NCBI GenBank assembly: GCA_902806565.1 | Contig: CADCXA010000041.1 | Location: forward strand, 1 to 64,000 | Direction: 5' to 3' | Length of the DNA stretch: 64,000 nucleotides | DNA from: Hypoxylon rubiginosum | Lineage: Eukaryota; Ascomycota; Sordariomycetes; Xylariales; Hypoxylaceae | In this document: piece by piece, positions 37,682 to 49,619 of the stretch | How the letters are laid out: each line of letters starts with the position of its first letter | How positions within the stretch are numbered: position 1 is the stretch's first letter | Notes under the pieces: generated by a model | Told to the model about the DNA's origin: nothing | Seen by the model: the letters and a program-made list of their open reading frames with translations, nothing else | The model's database searches: none | Position numbers and translations under genes: made by a program

Positions 37682-38009
37682 TATTATATAATTTAATTTA
37701 AATAACTTATTTAATTAAAAAAACTTATAATTATAAATCTTAATAAATTTATATTTTATATATTAATATATAAATTAATTAAAATTAAATAAATAAAAAT
37801 AATTTAAATTAAAATAATAAAATTAATATATATTAATTAAATGTTTAAAATAATAATAAAATAAAAATTAAGTAATAATTTTAAGATATAAATAAAGTTT
37901 TAAATTTTTATTTAAATTAAAAAAAATTAAAAACTTTAAAACTTATAAAAATTATTATATTAAATTAAAGTTATTTTAAGTTTTTAATATAAGTTTTTAT
38001 TATAAATAA
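37682..38009 (+). repeat. LTR, left copy of the 7.0 kb element
   Basis: Indel-free partner of 44325-44654. The start is TATTATATAATTTAATTTAA and the end TATTATAAATAA. Confidence 0.82.
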
Positions 38010-41000
38010 TTTTTATTTTTTTTAAAAATTATATTAAACTTAAATAATTAATAAGAATTTTTAAAATATTAAATATTTTAAGATTTTTTTATTTTAAGTT
38101 AATTATTTTATAATTTTTTTTAATAAATAATATTCCTTTATTATTATTAAAAAATATTTTTTTTAAAATAACTTATATTATTATTTTAATATAATTTCCT
38201 TATAATTTAATATTATTATTATTTTTGTTAGTAATTTTATTATATTTTATTTTAAAATTATTAAAATAAAAAAAGCTTATTTTATTTTTTAAAAAATTTA
38301 AATTTAAGATTTTTTTAATTAAAAAAACCTTTTAATTAATTAACTTTTTATATAAATAATACCAATAAAAATTTCCTTTATTATTTCCTTATTAAAAACT
38401 TAGAAAATTTTTTATTAAACTTAATATTTTTTTTATTATTTAAAAATTTATTAAAATAAAAATAACATTTTAATTTAAAAGCTTAATTTTTATATTTTAT
38501 TAACCTTAAAATTATAAACTAATTATAAAAAATACTTTTAATTTTATTATATTTAATATTATTATTATTAATTTTTTAAAATATATTTTATAATTTTATA
38601 TTTAAATATAAAATATTTATAATATTATTTAAACCTTAGTTACTTAAATAAATATTATTTATTAAAAAAATTAAAAAGTTTATAAAAGTTATAATATTTT
38701 TTATATAATTTATAATATTATTATTTAAATATATAATATAAAAATTAAAATATTAATTATTTAAATTATTAATTTTAAATATTAAATTAAATAATTTAAT
38801 TAAATATTTTTATAATAAGTTTAAAAAATTATTATTAAATTTATAAATAATAATATTATATAATAAATTATAATTAATAAGTTAATTTAAATTACTTAAA
38901 AATAATATTTAATTTTAAAATTATTATATATTAATTTTAATATTTATAAAAAAACTTAAAATAAAATAATTAAATAAGTTATTATTAAAAACCTATAAAT
39001 TAATAAATTATTTATTTAAAAATATATTAATCCGGCTTAATTAAATTAAACTTTTTAAAAATAACTATTAAATTTTTAAATATATATTAAAATTATTTTT
39101 ATTAAATTTATTAAATAATTAGTTACTAATTAATTAATTAATATATAATTAATATTTAAAAATATAAAAAAATAAGTTACGTTTAAATTAAACTTTTAAT
39201 AATTAACTTAAACCGGTATTATTTTTAATATTTATTTTTTATTTATATATTTTAATTTAAAAATAAAAATAAGAAATAAATTATTTATTTAAACTTTATA
39301 AATTAACTAAGTTAAAAAAGTTATTATTAATATTTAAATTTAATTTAACTTTATATAAACTAGATTTTTTATATTTAAAAAAAATAAAAAAAATAAAATA
39401 TTATTTTTTTTTAATGATTTTAATAGTAATTTAAATGATTTTAATAATAATTTAAATAATAAAAAAAACAAACTATTATTAAAATTTTTATAAAAGCTGT
39501 TATTTTTTTATATTTTATATATTAAATTAATTTTTTTAATTATATTAAAAAATAAATTAATTTAAACGTTTAAATAATTAATTTAATTTATTTTTATTAT
39601 TATTAATTTTATATATCTTAATAAATTTATTATTTATAATAATAAGAACTTTTTTAAGTTTAAATTTTAATATTTAAAAATAAAATTATATATAAAAATA
39701 TATATAAAAAACTTTTTAAAAAATTATTATTATATTAATTAAATAAAGTTTTTATTTATAAAAAAAACCTAAATATAATATTAATAAAAATTATAAATAA
39801 TAAAATAAATAAAACTTATAAATTTTTAAATAAATTATAAACTTACTTTAAAAAAATGTTTTAAGAATTTTTTAAAAAAATATTATAATTTAAAAAAAAT
39901 ATTTAAACTTAAATATTATAAAAATATAATTTAATATTTTATTCAAATATTAAATTTTAATAAATTAGTTTAATAGTTTAAAATTATTTTTTAAAACTAT
40001 ATTATTAAGATTTTATTAAATAAAATTATTAAATTAATATATTTTTACTAAAAAGGTTTTTTAAATAACGATAAAAAATTTATTAATATTATTTAAAAAG
40101 CTAAATAAATTTATAAAAATATATTTATAAATTTTAATATATTAAAAAAAAAACAAGTTTAATTTAACGATAAAATAATTAAAATTAAATTATTAATTTT
40201 ATAATAAAAATAATTATTTTAAATTTAATTAAAATTAATTTTTAAAAAAGTAAAATCGATAAATAAATAATAACTAACTTAATTTTAAAAATAAATATAA
40301 AGTTTTTAATAAAAAAGCCTTATAAAAATTTAATTAAATAAATATTAATTAATATAAAAAAAAAATATTTATATTAATATTATAAAAAAAATAATTATAA
40401 CATTTTATTTTATTTTATAAAAAAGGATATTAATAAAAAAATTTTACTTATAATTTTAAAAAAAGTTATTTTTATAAACCGAAAATTTAATAATAATATA
40501 ACGCCGGTTTATATTTATAAAAAAAAATAAAGATTAATTTAATTTTAATAAAGTTTTTTTTTTTAAGAATTATTAAAAAAAAAACTTTAATTTAAATTTT
40601 TAAATAGTTATTTTATTATATTAATAAAAAACTAATAACTTAATAATAAATTTATTTTAATTAAAATATAAAAACCACGATAAATTTCGCTTATTAAATA
40701 ATTAAAATTAAAAAATATATATAAAGTTATAAAAAATATTAATAAGTTTTTATATTTTTTTTTAATATATTAAATTATAAATTATAAAAAGTTTTTAATT
40801 TTTAATATATTAATTTTTAAATTATATTTTAAAAATTAATTTATTTATAAAATAATATTTATTTATAATAATAAAAAATATTAAATAAAAGTGTTTATAA
40901 ATATAAAAAATAATATATTAGTTATATTTTTTTTTAAAATATATTAATAAAAAATTTTTATTTGTAAATAATAATATTTTTAATTAATAATAAATTTTAA

Positions 41001-44000
41001 TATTTTAATGTTTAAATAAAAAAGTAAGTTTTATTTAAAAGCTTTTATATTATAATATTAAAAAGATTATTTTATTTATTTTAATTTTAAATTTATTAAT
41101 TTAAATAAAAAATATAATATTATTTTTTTTAATAATAATTTAAATAATATTAATTAGTTTATTTCTTTTTTAAATTTAAAAGATTTAATTTATTTTTAAA
41201 TATTATAAAAGAAATTATATAAATAAGGTTTTAATAAACTTATTAACGTTTTTTTTTATTTTAATTATAATTTAAACGGATATTTAAAAATTATTTAAAA
41301 ATGTTTTTAAAAGATTCTAAGAATTTTATTTAATTATAATTTAAGAAATAAAATAATAATTTTTTAATTATTAACTGTAAAATTATATTATAGATTTTTA
41401 TAAAAAAAAATATTTTTTTAAAGACTTTTTTATATTATAAATAAAAAAGAATTATTTATTTTAAAGTTTTAATTAAAAGAAATAATTAATATAAAAAAAA
41501 TTAAAAAGTTTATTTTATTATATATTATTTTAATAATATTTATTAAAAAAATAAATTTAAAAGATTTATTATAATTTATTATTAACTATTAAAAACTTAA
41601 TATTATTATTATATTAATTTATTATTTAATTTTTTTAATTATAAAACTTTAAATATAATTTAAAACTGTTAAATGTTTTATTAAAATTAACTTTAAGTTT
41701 AAATTTAACTTTATATAAATTAAAAAAAAAATAAATAAAAAACAGTTTTTAAATATAAATATAATTTATATAAATATTTAATAATACTTTTTAAATTTAT
41801 TAACATTTTAATAATTTTTTAAGTTATAATAAATAATATCTTTTAAGATTTAATTAATATTAATATATTTATTTATTTTAATAATATTCTTATTTATAAA
41901 AATATTTAAAAAAAATATAATATTTTAATAAAAAAAGTTTTTAAACAATTAATAAAATATTACTTAGTTATATTATTAAAAAAATACTTTTAAAAAGTTT
42001 AAAAAGTTAAATTTTTAAAATATATTATTAAAACTAATAATATATTAATAAGTTTAAATAAAATTAAAAATATTAAAAAATAAAAAAACCTAATTAGTTT
42101 TAAAAAATACTAGTAATTTATAAAATTTATAAATTTTTATTAATATTTTATTTATAAATTTTTAGTAATAGTTAAATTTTTAATAAGTATTAATAAAAAA
42201 GATAAAAAAAATTAAAAATAAATAAAATTAATATTAATCGTTTTTAAAATATTAAAAGATTAATTTATAATTATTTTAATTTTTATTTATTTTAATTTAA
42301 ACTTAATTATTTATATTAAAATAAATGTTTTAAATTTTACGATAAAATTAGTTTTATTTTAAAAAAATAAAACTAGGAAATTTTATTTTATAACGTTTTA
42401 TTTTTAAAAGTTAAATTTAATTAAAATAAACTATAAAATTTATAATAAAAAACTATTAAATATTATTAACTTTTTTAAGAAATAAAAATAATATTTTAAA
42501 AAAGTATATTATTAAATTAAAGTTTATTTTAATTATTAAAACTTTTTTTATTTTATTATTATTAAAATATTAAACTAAAAATAAGTTTAATAAATTTAAT
42601 AACTTATTTTATATTAATTTATTATTAATTATTAATTAAAATATTTAAATAAAAAAGTTAATATTTTATTTAAATTATTATAATATTATTTAAAAAAAAG
42701 AAAAGCTAAAAATTAATTAATTATTTTAATTTTATAAGAAAAATATTTTTTGTATTTATAAAAAATTATATTTATTATTTTAACTATTATTTTATTTATA
42801 TTAAAATAATTTTATGGTTTTAAAATACCACGATAGTTATTAAAATTTATAAAAAATCTTAAAAAAGTTATATTAAAAGATTTTATTTATTTAAAATAAA
42901 AGAGTTAATTAAAAAAAAATATAAAAATATAAAATAATTTATTTTATTATAAAAATTATTTATAAATATTAATAGTTTTATAATAAAAAATTATAAAATT
43001 TAAATATAATATATATATAGTTAATTATATAAAAATAAATAAAATTATAAAGTTAATTATTTATAATTTTTAGTAACTTAATTTAAAAAATATAATTAAA
43101 GAATATATTAAAAAATGTTTAAAATATTAAAAAAATAAAATCTTAAAATATATATTTTATAGTTTTTTTTAATTTATAAAACTTTATTATAAACCTTAAT
43201 ATATTATTATAATAAATTTTATTATAAATTTATTATTATTAAATAAATATAATTTTATATAAATAATAATAGATTTTTTTATAAAAATAACTTATTTTAT
43301 TTTTTTTAAAATAAAAATAAAAAAATTTAATAATTTTATTAAAATCTTTATTAAAAAATATTAAAGATTATATAATATATTATTAAATATTATTTTTAAT
43401 AAAAACTTTAAATTTATAATATATTTATAGAAAGATTTTTTTAAGTTAATAAATATTAAATTTTATATAAATATAATTTTTCACTTTTAAATTAATAAAT
43501 AAATTAAATAATTTAATTAAATTCTTAAAGTTTATTTATAATTATTTGTTAATTATAAAATAAATAACTAAAAAATTTTATTTTTTATAGTTAAATTTAT
43601 TTATAATAATATAGTTTTTTTTTTTTTTATATAATATTTTTTTATATTAATTATAGTTATTATTTTACGATATATAATCTTTTATTTAAAATATTTAAAA
43701 ACTTAAAAAGTTGATTTTATTTTTATTAAATAACTTAAGTTTAAAAAAATATTTAAAAATATTTTAAATAAAACTAATAATAAATAAAAACTTAAATAAA
43801 TAAGAAATATATTAAGAATTTTAAATATATTAAAAAACAATTAATTATATTAAATATTAAAAATAAAAAAATAAAAAAACTTATAAAAAAATTAAATTAA
43901 AAGATATTAAGATTTTTTAAAATTTAAAAAGTAATTTTTTTAACCGTTATAAAACTTATATTTTTTAAAAACTAAAAAATTTATAACTTATTTTATATTT

Positions 44001-44324
44001 TTTTTATTAAATTTTATTATATTAATAATTAAATATTATTTAACTTTAATTAAGTTTTATAAAAAATAATTTTAATTAAAATAAAAAATTATTAAATAAA
44101 AAAATAAAAAACTTTATAAAAAATTTAAAAAAAGTAAAATATTTAATTAAATAAAAAAAATAGTTTATTAAAAAACATTAAATTTAAAAACTTTATAATT
44201 ATTTATTTAATAAAAAAATTAAATATTTTATTAAATATTTTTATTAATAATAATTAAAAAAATTTATAAACTTTTATATTTATAAAATAATATTTTAAAA
44301 TAAAACTTAAAAAAAAAAAGTTAT

Positions 44325-44654
44325 TATTATATAATTTAATTTAAATAATTTATTTAATTAAAAAAATTTATAATTATAAATTTTAATAAATACGTATTTT
44401 ATATATTAATATATAAATTAATTAAAATTAAATAAATAAAAATAATTTAAATTAAAATAATAAAATTAATATATATTAATTAAATATTTAAAATAATAAT
44501 AAAATAAAAATTAAATAATAATTTTAAAATATAAATAAAGCTTTAGATTTTTATTTAAATTAAAAAAAATTAAAAACCTTAAAACTTATAAAACTTATTA
44601 TATTAAATTAAAGTTATTTTAAGTTTTTAATATAAACCCTTGTTATAGATAAGA
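44325..44654 (+). repeat. LTR, right copy of the 7.0 kb element
   Basis: Partner of 37682-38009. Its last ~20 bases (AAACCCTTGTTATAGATAAG) keep G and C where the left copy has A and T, so RIP stopped within the repeat at the isochore edge. Confidence 0.82.
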
Positions 44655-46018
44655 ACGTAGCGTATCTTTTACTGGTATATTGGTGTTTTAATTTCTTAAG
44701 AAGGGTTCTTATGGTTTTTTCCTTAATGACTACGCTATCCGTCGGATGAGGAGCATGGGTAGCAGGATAGTAGGCTGCGACAATTGGCCCTTTTATACTC
44801 AACGAACTACATGTTTGCGCCTAAACTGCCGACCTACCTAGAGTGGCCAGGAAAATATTCCAAGGCTATGAGTACCTCAACAAGTCACTGATAATGTTTC
44901 GATAGGTAGGTAGTGACTGGAGCACATTACTACGTGAGTCTTGAACGCAAGGAGTTTTTGATAGTGAAGAAACAGGTAGTAAACCTCCAACCCATTGTGA
45001 TATCAGCCATGAAGACCAATGAGCATTAAGCTCCTATACTAACGTGGATTAATCATCCAGCATTCGATCCTTAAATGAGACATACGAGTCAATATAAGGT
45101 ATTACATATAGTATCACGTGTAGTACACCGGGCGCTAATCCGTTTGATTCGTTCATCAGATCTCACAGCGACTTTCAGTCCGAATTAATATTCTGGGTCT
45201 CATACCGAAGTGGGAACGCACGGTTACAGCACTGTATGGCGTGGAAGCTTGGCATGCCGGAAGGAATAGGAACTGAGGCAGCGGACAGACCATGAGCACC
45301 CGCCTAGGAAAGCATGTAGCAGAGATCCAACACGTGTTAACTACTGCTGTTTGAGCTGCCCTTCCGGCATAGAGGATCACCCCGAAAAATGCACTGCTCG
45401 AGATGTCGGAGTTCCAACGGCACAGATAACACAAGACCAGTCGGGATGGTGGCTGACATACCTGTCACAAAGCTAAACATGCGATGAGGAAACAACAATG
45501 TTATTGCACAAAGAGCTATGAACCCAGGGGGCTACCAAGTCCGCTGCATATACAGGAGGTCAGGACAAAGGGACCTATGCGCCAAGAGGCCTAGCCCCCA
45601 AGCTCATGCCTTCCCTAATACTAGTAAGTCCATAACCTCTATCTAGGCCCCTTAGCCCCCTATTTGGGCTACGAGGATCTCGTGACTCCTATCTAGGCCC
45701 TAAGGGTGACCGACAGGTCCGTAGCCCTACCCAATCTAAGATCCTGACAACATCTGCTCCTTACGGCAGACTCAGATTATCCAGTGGTTCGGAGGGATAA
45801 CGCGGCCTCTTTACACTTGAAGGTTGTGCGGCTGTCCAGCCCTATCCAACCCGCACCAAGCTTCACGAAGCGCTAGGTTTGATTCCGGAGATCCCACAGC
45901 CCCACCTGGTGCCGCCTCAATATACGAAAGGGTCCAGAGCAGACCCAACAGGGAAGCTTTCTGAGAAAGACCCAGTGCTCAATAGGTTTCCTGGTACCCA
46001 GCTAGGTATCTGGGTACT
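44655..46018. other. gene-free stretch at block edge
   Basis: There is no supported gene. A diverged duplicate of the region upstream of coiled-coil gene B lies at 44777-44905 (separate entry). Short repeats of CCTATCTAGGCCC occur at 45635-45705. The ORF 45156-45434 (minus, GTG start) has no recognisable domain. Confidence 0.45.
44777..44905 (-). repeat. diverged duplicate of a promoter-like segment (partner 47567-47770)
   Basis: GCCCTTTTATAYTCRAYG then ACATGTTTGCG, and further on CTATGAGTA...AGTCAC.GAT, are shared with 47567-47770 in the same order. On the minus strand both copies contain TATAAAAGGGC, a TATA box-like element. In the partner this element lies upstream of the minus-strand coiled-coil gene B. 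Here the sequence downstream of it on the minus strand runs into the RIPed LTR, so a lost paralogue is possible. Confidence 0.5.
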
Positions 46019-46021
46019 CTA

Positions 46022-46684
46022 TCGCTTCCTGTTCTCGACACCCAGTTCCTCACAGCAGAAATCTCCACGAGGCTGGAATGCCAAGTAGGGTCCATCATGG
46101 GCGGCAGAATTGATGTCAAACAACTGGTACTCGTCGGGTCTTTCCCTGCCCAAGCCCTCCCCCTTGCTTCCCGCACCGATTTCGCCCAGCTTTCCGTCAG
46201 CGGGCCCGAAGTCAAAGTACCAGAACGTCTTTGCCAACACGAGAGAAATTTCCGAGTAAGCCATGGCTTTTCCGGGGCAGCCGCGAGGTCCGACAGAAAA
46301 CGAGGCGAAAGATTCGCGCGCCGTCTTAAATGATGCCCGAGAATACTCGCTTTCGGTATCAGATGGCTGCAACCAGCGCTCAGGCATGAATTTGAACGGC
46401 TCGGGAAAGTACTCGGGGTTGTGGTGCAGAGAGTAGATATTAACTCCAACCGCGATACCCTTGGGGATAACGTGCCCGTCGACGACAAGTGGATGACTTC
46501 CACCATCGTCAGGTGCGAGCTGTCGCCAAAGAGTACTATGGAGGGGAGGGGACACCCTCAAAGATTCGTCAATACAGGCGCGTAAATATTGGCATTTTGC
46601 CAGCAGTGGGCCACGGCAGATCTCGCTACCCTTGGTGAAGGTGCCACGAATTTCCTGAGATAACTTCCGATATGGCGTGAACAA
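46022..46684 (-). pseudogene. cytochrome P450, C-terminal 220 residues
   Basis: The open frame starts inside the protein with YRKLSQEIRGTF (K helix approach), then the ExxR motif ESLR (residues 40-43), PERW (101-104) and the heme loop FSVGPRGCPGKA with ligand Cys about 136, and ends at a stop after a normal-length tail. So the heme half is intact, but the first ~280 residues, including the membrane anchor and oxygen-binding I helix, are missing. Just upstream (46690-46790) a degraded I-helix-like stretch appears in another frame, so the gene was broken there. It resembles P450s of fungal secondary metabolism and may have belonged to the PKS cluster. Confidence 0.8.
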
Positions 46685-47038
46685 AAAGGAGCAGAAACAA
46701 GGATGTTGATGCGCAAGGAACTATCAATCCAACAGCAAATAACGACGAGTATTCAGACCGGACACTGAGGTCCATTGCTTTTCGGACCTAATCCTCCCTC
46801 CTAGCCAATAGGCTAACTCATCGTCCAAGAGGCCAAGAGCTGAGAGCTTTGAGCACAGACAGGTAGAGCTATATGAAGTATCACCACGCTTTAGGAAATC
46901 AACACACCGTTTAACCTATGTGCGTTTGAGGTAATAGAATTTCAATTATAAATTCATTTCACAATCAAGATTCCGTCTTTGTAGGTACCTAGACATTCCT
47001 ATGTGCTCTTCTTAATATTACTCATATCAATGAGGCAC
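46685..47038. other. gap between P450 remnant and coiled-coil gene B
   Basis: It holds degraded P450 sequence at its left end (46690-46790) and the 3' flank of gene B; nothing else is seen. Confidence 0.4.
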
Positions 47039-47302
47039 CTATTCCTTTTTCTCTGCACGCTCCTCATCAAGGTCGTCGGGTGCTTTTATCTTTGCAAGTT
47101 CCTTGTAGAGCTCGTCGGATTCCTTCTCTAGTTCTTTTGTCTTCTCACTAGCGTCCCTGATCTTTTTCGTGAGACTCTTGTTGTCTTCCCGGTCCGCAAC
47201 TGAGTCCATGTACTCATTGAGATTGCCATGTGTATCTTCTAGCTTCGATATTTCGTTTTCTATCACCTTAAGTCGCCTCTCAATCTCGGTTTGGCGACTC
47301 AT
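47039..47302 (-). CDS. small charged coiled-coil protein B
   Basis: 87 residues from ATG at 47302, MSRQTEIERRLKVIE. The longer frame to 47341 would begin inside a good intron (47384-47328, GTAAAG...GACAG), so the inner Met is preferred. The protein is a coiled coil with two helices: KVIENEISKLEDTHGNLN, then KSLTKKIRDASEKTKELEKE with a Lys/Glu-rich tail. No known domain, signal or membrane segment. The leader bases TCAAAATGAGTCGC match those of gene A, and its middle (KIRDASEKTKELEKESDEL) lines up with IKASKKKLGVFEKERDDL of A. Function unknown. Confidence 0.68.
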   Translation of the reverse strand: MSRQTEIERRLKVIENEISKLEDTHGNLNEYMDSVADREDNKSLTKKIRDASEKTKELEKESDELYKELAKIKAPDDLDEERAEKKE

Positions 47303-47327
47303 TTTGACGGTGAGTGGTAGATGTTTT

Positions 47328-47384
47328 CTGTCACAGGACATAAGCTATACGATCTTCACATCAGGTTACAATGTAGGCCTTTAC
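47328..47384 (-). other. predicted 5'UTR intron of coiled-coil gene B
   Basis: 57 nt, donor GTAAAG, acceptor GACAG. It ends 25 nt before the ATG. Confidence 0.5.
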
Positions 47385-47566
47385 CTTTCGTGATAACCTC
47401 CTATTATTATGAAATTGTTGTTGGAATTGGAGACCTCGAGTCTCAGGTAATATGCTAGTTGCTTGTAATTATAGGGGAGATGATGCGAGTGTAGTCTTTC
47501 TTGTGGAGGTAATGTCGTTTCTTAATGGGCGTTGTCAATTTGATAAAAATGCAGTTGGCAGTGGGC

Positions 47567-47595
47567 CGCAATGATTAGCCCTTTTATATTCGATG
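47567..47595 (-). promoter_or_regulatory. TATA-like element upstream of coiled-coil gene B
   Basis: On the minus strand GAATATAAAAGGGC lies about 280 bp before the ATG and about 190 bp before the 5'UTR intron. It is repeated in the duplicate at 44777. The promoter role is inferred. Confidence 0.4.
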
Positions 47596-47599
47596 GGCC

Positions 47600-48553
47600 A
47601 CATGTTTGCGAAGCTACATCAACCCTAACTCTATACCTGTTTTCTGGTCACAATGTGCTTGTAATTGACTAGATATTATCTAAGTGCGTGACAAATTCAG
47701 GTGACGGCTTGCTTTTGACTGGAAAGCTTTGAAACTATGAGTAGCTACTTGATGAGTCACCGATGAAGCTTGGATGGTTAATTAAGTTACGGCCAATATG
47801 TGCTTTGTAGATCATTTGAAAAAGTCTTTCGCAAGCATATTCAGTAAAGTCCACTCTGGGGTTATAACGTATCGCAAATATTTTGAGTAAGGAAACCCGA
47901 ATCGAAAGGGCTTGGGTACCTAGTAGGCGGGGGCGGAGAGGTTGCCACATACCAATGTGTCATCGGAAAGAAGAATTCGGACTCAGCAGCACTGGGGTTA
48001 TGATAGTGAATCTATGATATAGTAACATATGCTACCTATGTACATGAGTAACCATGTAAGGATGCAGTATTTCGCATTTCATGTAAGGCATAGACGACAC
48101 GGGAGATGAACTACCACGTAGGTAAATGAGGGGTTCTGTAAAAGATATTAGAAAATACCTAAGGTATGTTTTACTCAATACCAATTTGTTACATTCTCTC
48201 CCTTAAGCTGATTGTTCCTTCGTTGAGTCATTTTCTAGGTACCAATTTCCACAGACTTCCCGAAGACAGTCATCGTACAACACCATCTAAGGAGATGCTT
48301 ATGTTATTTATTTAGATCATGACAAGCCTTTTAATCTCCCAATCATATATCAGATCACAATAAATCCTAAGTGTGTGAGCGTTCAATTCCTCTATATAAG
48401 TTGGTCACTTATCCTAGGTAATACTACCTTTCTCTAACTCTGTATCTAACTAGCAAAAAATAACGAAAAGCTTCATAATCACACTCTCAGCAACGCTACG
48501 ATACCATAACGACCTTCGGAACGATTAAGTCCACATCTTCATCTCAAACTATC
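47600..48553. other. intergenic region between divergent coiled-coil genes B and C
   Basis: B is read to the left and C to the right. The region holds B's promoter side at its left end and, near 48390-48420, CTCTATATAAG as a candidate TATA box for C. The ORF 47735-47950 is not supported. Confidence 0.45.
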
Positions 48554-48609
48554 GTGAGTATGAGCAGACACAAACAACTACTTAAACATCTCGCTAACTC
48601 TTTTGCAAG
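48554..48609 (+). other. predicted 5'UTR intron of coiled-coil gene C
   Basis: 56 nt, donor GTGAGT, branch CGCTAAC, acceptor TGCAAG. It ends 23 nt before the ATG. Confidence 0.6.
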
Positions 48610-48632
48610 AAACCACAACAACATTGGTCATC

Positions 48633-48941
48633 ATGAACAATCGTGGGGAGTTAGAGAAATTGATCGGGGAAGGAAAACCCGAACTTGAGGGAATTAGTGA
48701 AACCATTGCAAAAGCGCAGAACGAGAAAGCCATGTTGGAGGGCGATGTGCAACTCAAGGAAGACCACATTGTCATTAAACAGAGGAATGAACGTATCAAG
48801 AAGCTCGATGAGCAATTGGAGGAATTGGATAAGAAAGGGGGTGTTCTCGTGAAGAGATTATCGAACTGGGAAAAAGGGTTGGATGATTGCGGATCGGAGG
48901 AAGAGGAAGAGGAACAGAAGAAAGAAAGCAAAGATGAATGA
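48633..48941 (+). CDS. small charged coiled-coil protein C
   Basis: 102 residues, MNNRGELEKLIGEGK, through IAKAQNEKAMLEGDV and NERIKKLDEQLEELDKKG, with a C-terminal run of six Glu. The upstream start at 48603 lies within the predicted 5'UTR intron and is not used. One continuous coiled coil is expected, with acidic and lysine-rich tail; there is no known domain. Sequence likeness to A and B is weak, but gene structure, size and composition agree. Function unknown; cytosolic or nuclear location likely as no targeting signal is seen. Confidence 0.68.
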   Translation: MNNRGELEKLIGEGKPELEGISETIAKAQNEKAMLEGDVQLKEDHIVIKQRNERIKKLDEQLEELDKKGGVLVKRLSNWEKGLDDCGSEEEEEEQKKESKDE

Positions 48942-49619
48942 ATTAGAGATACGGGGCATATGAGGGAATGAGCCTAAGGGCTAATATCGGACACTTGTTT
49001 GGGCCAGAATCATGATCTTGAGATGGTGAACTTACACTACATTGCATCTTTCATAGAAGCCGTTCTGTGTGCCATTTATGGTTTCATCAAGGTATCGTGC
49101 TCGGGAGCAGATTATAACCGCATAGTCGACCTTCAGCTTTATCTGCATACATTAACGTCAATTATACGTACCTCCAAATAAGTACCCAGCCGAGCGCTGG
49201 AAATGATTTTGTTTGCTATTGAGTCTATCAAGCTAACTGTGTAAGTGCTAAGATACCGAGGGACGAACATCTAAATTATAGGACGCTGTTGTTTCGGACC
49301 TTCATCATCCGCCCCCTTTTCACAGCGAGTGCATCGCAAGTTGGAAGTTGAGGGGCGTATTCTCCAGAAAGTATTAGGAGGTAACGACGGTAAATTTAAA
49401 CTCCCTGCTTACCTAAATTATCTTGCTAAGAGGCAAGTGGGCTCCGACTTGATCGGTGGTTGTTCCTCTAAAGCAAAGTAAGGGACAGAGCCGTTTACTA
49501 CGTCAGAGGCCACTAAGTAGACTGCTGTACTTTCAATCATCAATCAATAATCACCCTTTCCGTTTTGTGCCCAGGTTCTGGATACTATCATCGCTGACAC
49601 ATCATTCGGGTAGCCTTAA
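48942..49619. other. gene-free stretch
   Basis: There is no supported gene; ORF 48999-49181 and ORF 49456-49734 show no domain. Confidence 0.45.

Larger units (their letters stand above)
36990..44650. repeat. AT-only isochore of RIP-degraded transposons
   Basis: The same composition as the first block: practically only A and T, CpA depleted, no reading frame. It holds one LTR element and a fragment of the second LTR family in inverted orientation. Confidence 0.92.
37682..44654 (+). mobile_element. RIPed LTR retrotransposon, about 7.0 kb
   Basis: Direct repeats of about 330 bp, 37682-38009 and 44325-44654, align with a constant offset of 6643 bp and no indel. Differences are mostly transitions. 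An A-run ending in G (44308-44320) lies just before the right repeat, as a polypurine tract on the plus strand would. The second half of the interior is A-rich on the plus strand. Orientation plus is inferred. Size fits a Ty3/Gypsy element, but no protein is readable. Confidence 0.82.

Noticed and set aside
44614..44802. 62-codon minus ORF across the LTR edge
   Set aside because: Half of it lies in the RIPed LTR; it has no homology that I can see and is probably chance.
45156..45434. 92-codon minus ORF with GTG start
   Set aside because: No motif; hydrophobic residues are not arranged as clear membrane spans. It could be a relic but cannot be supported.
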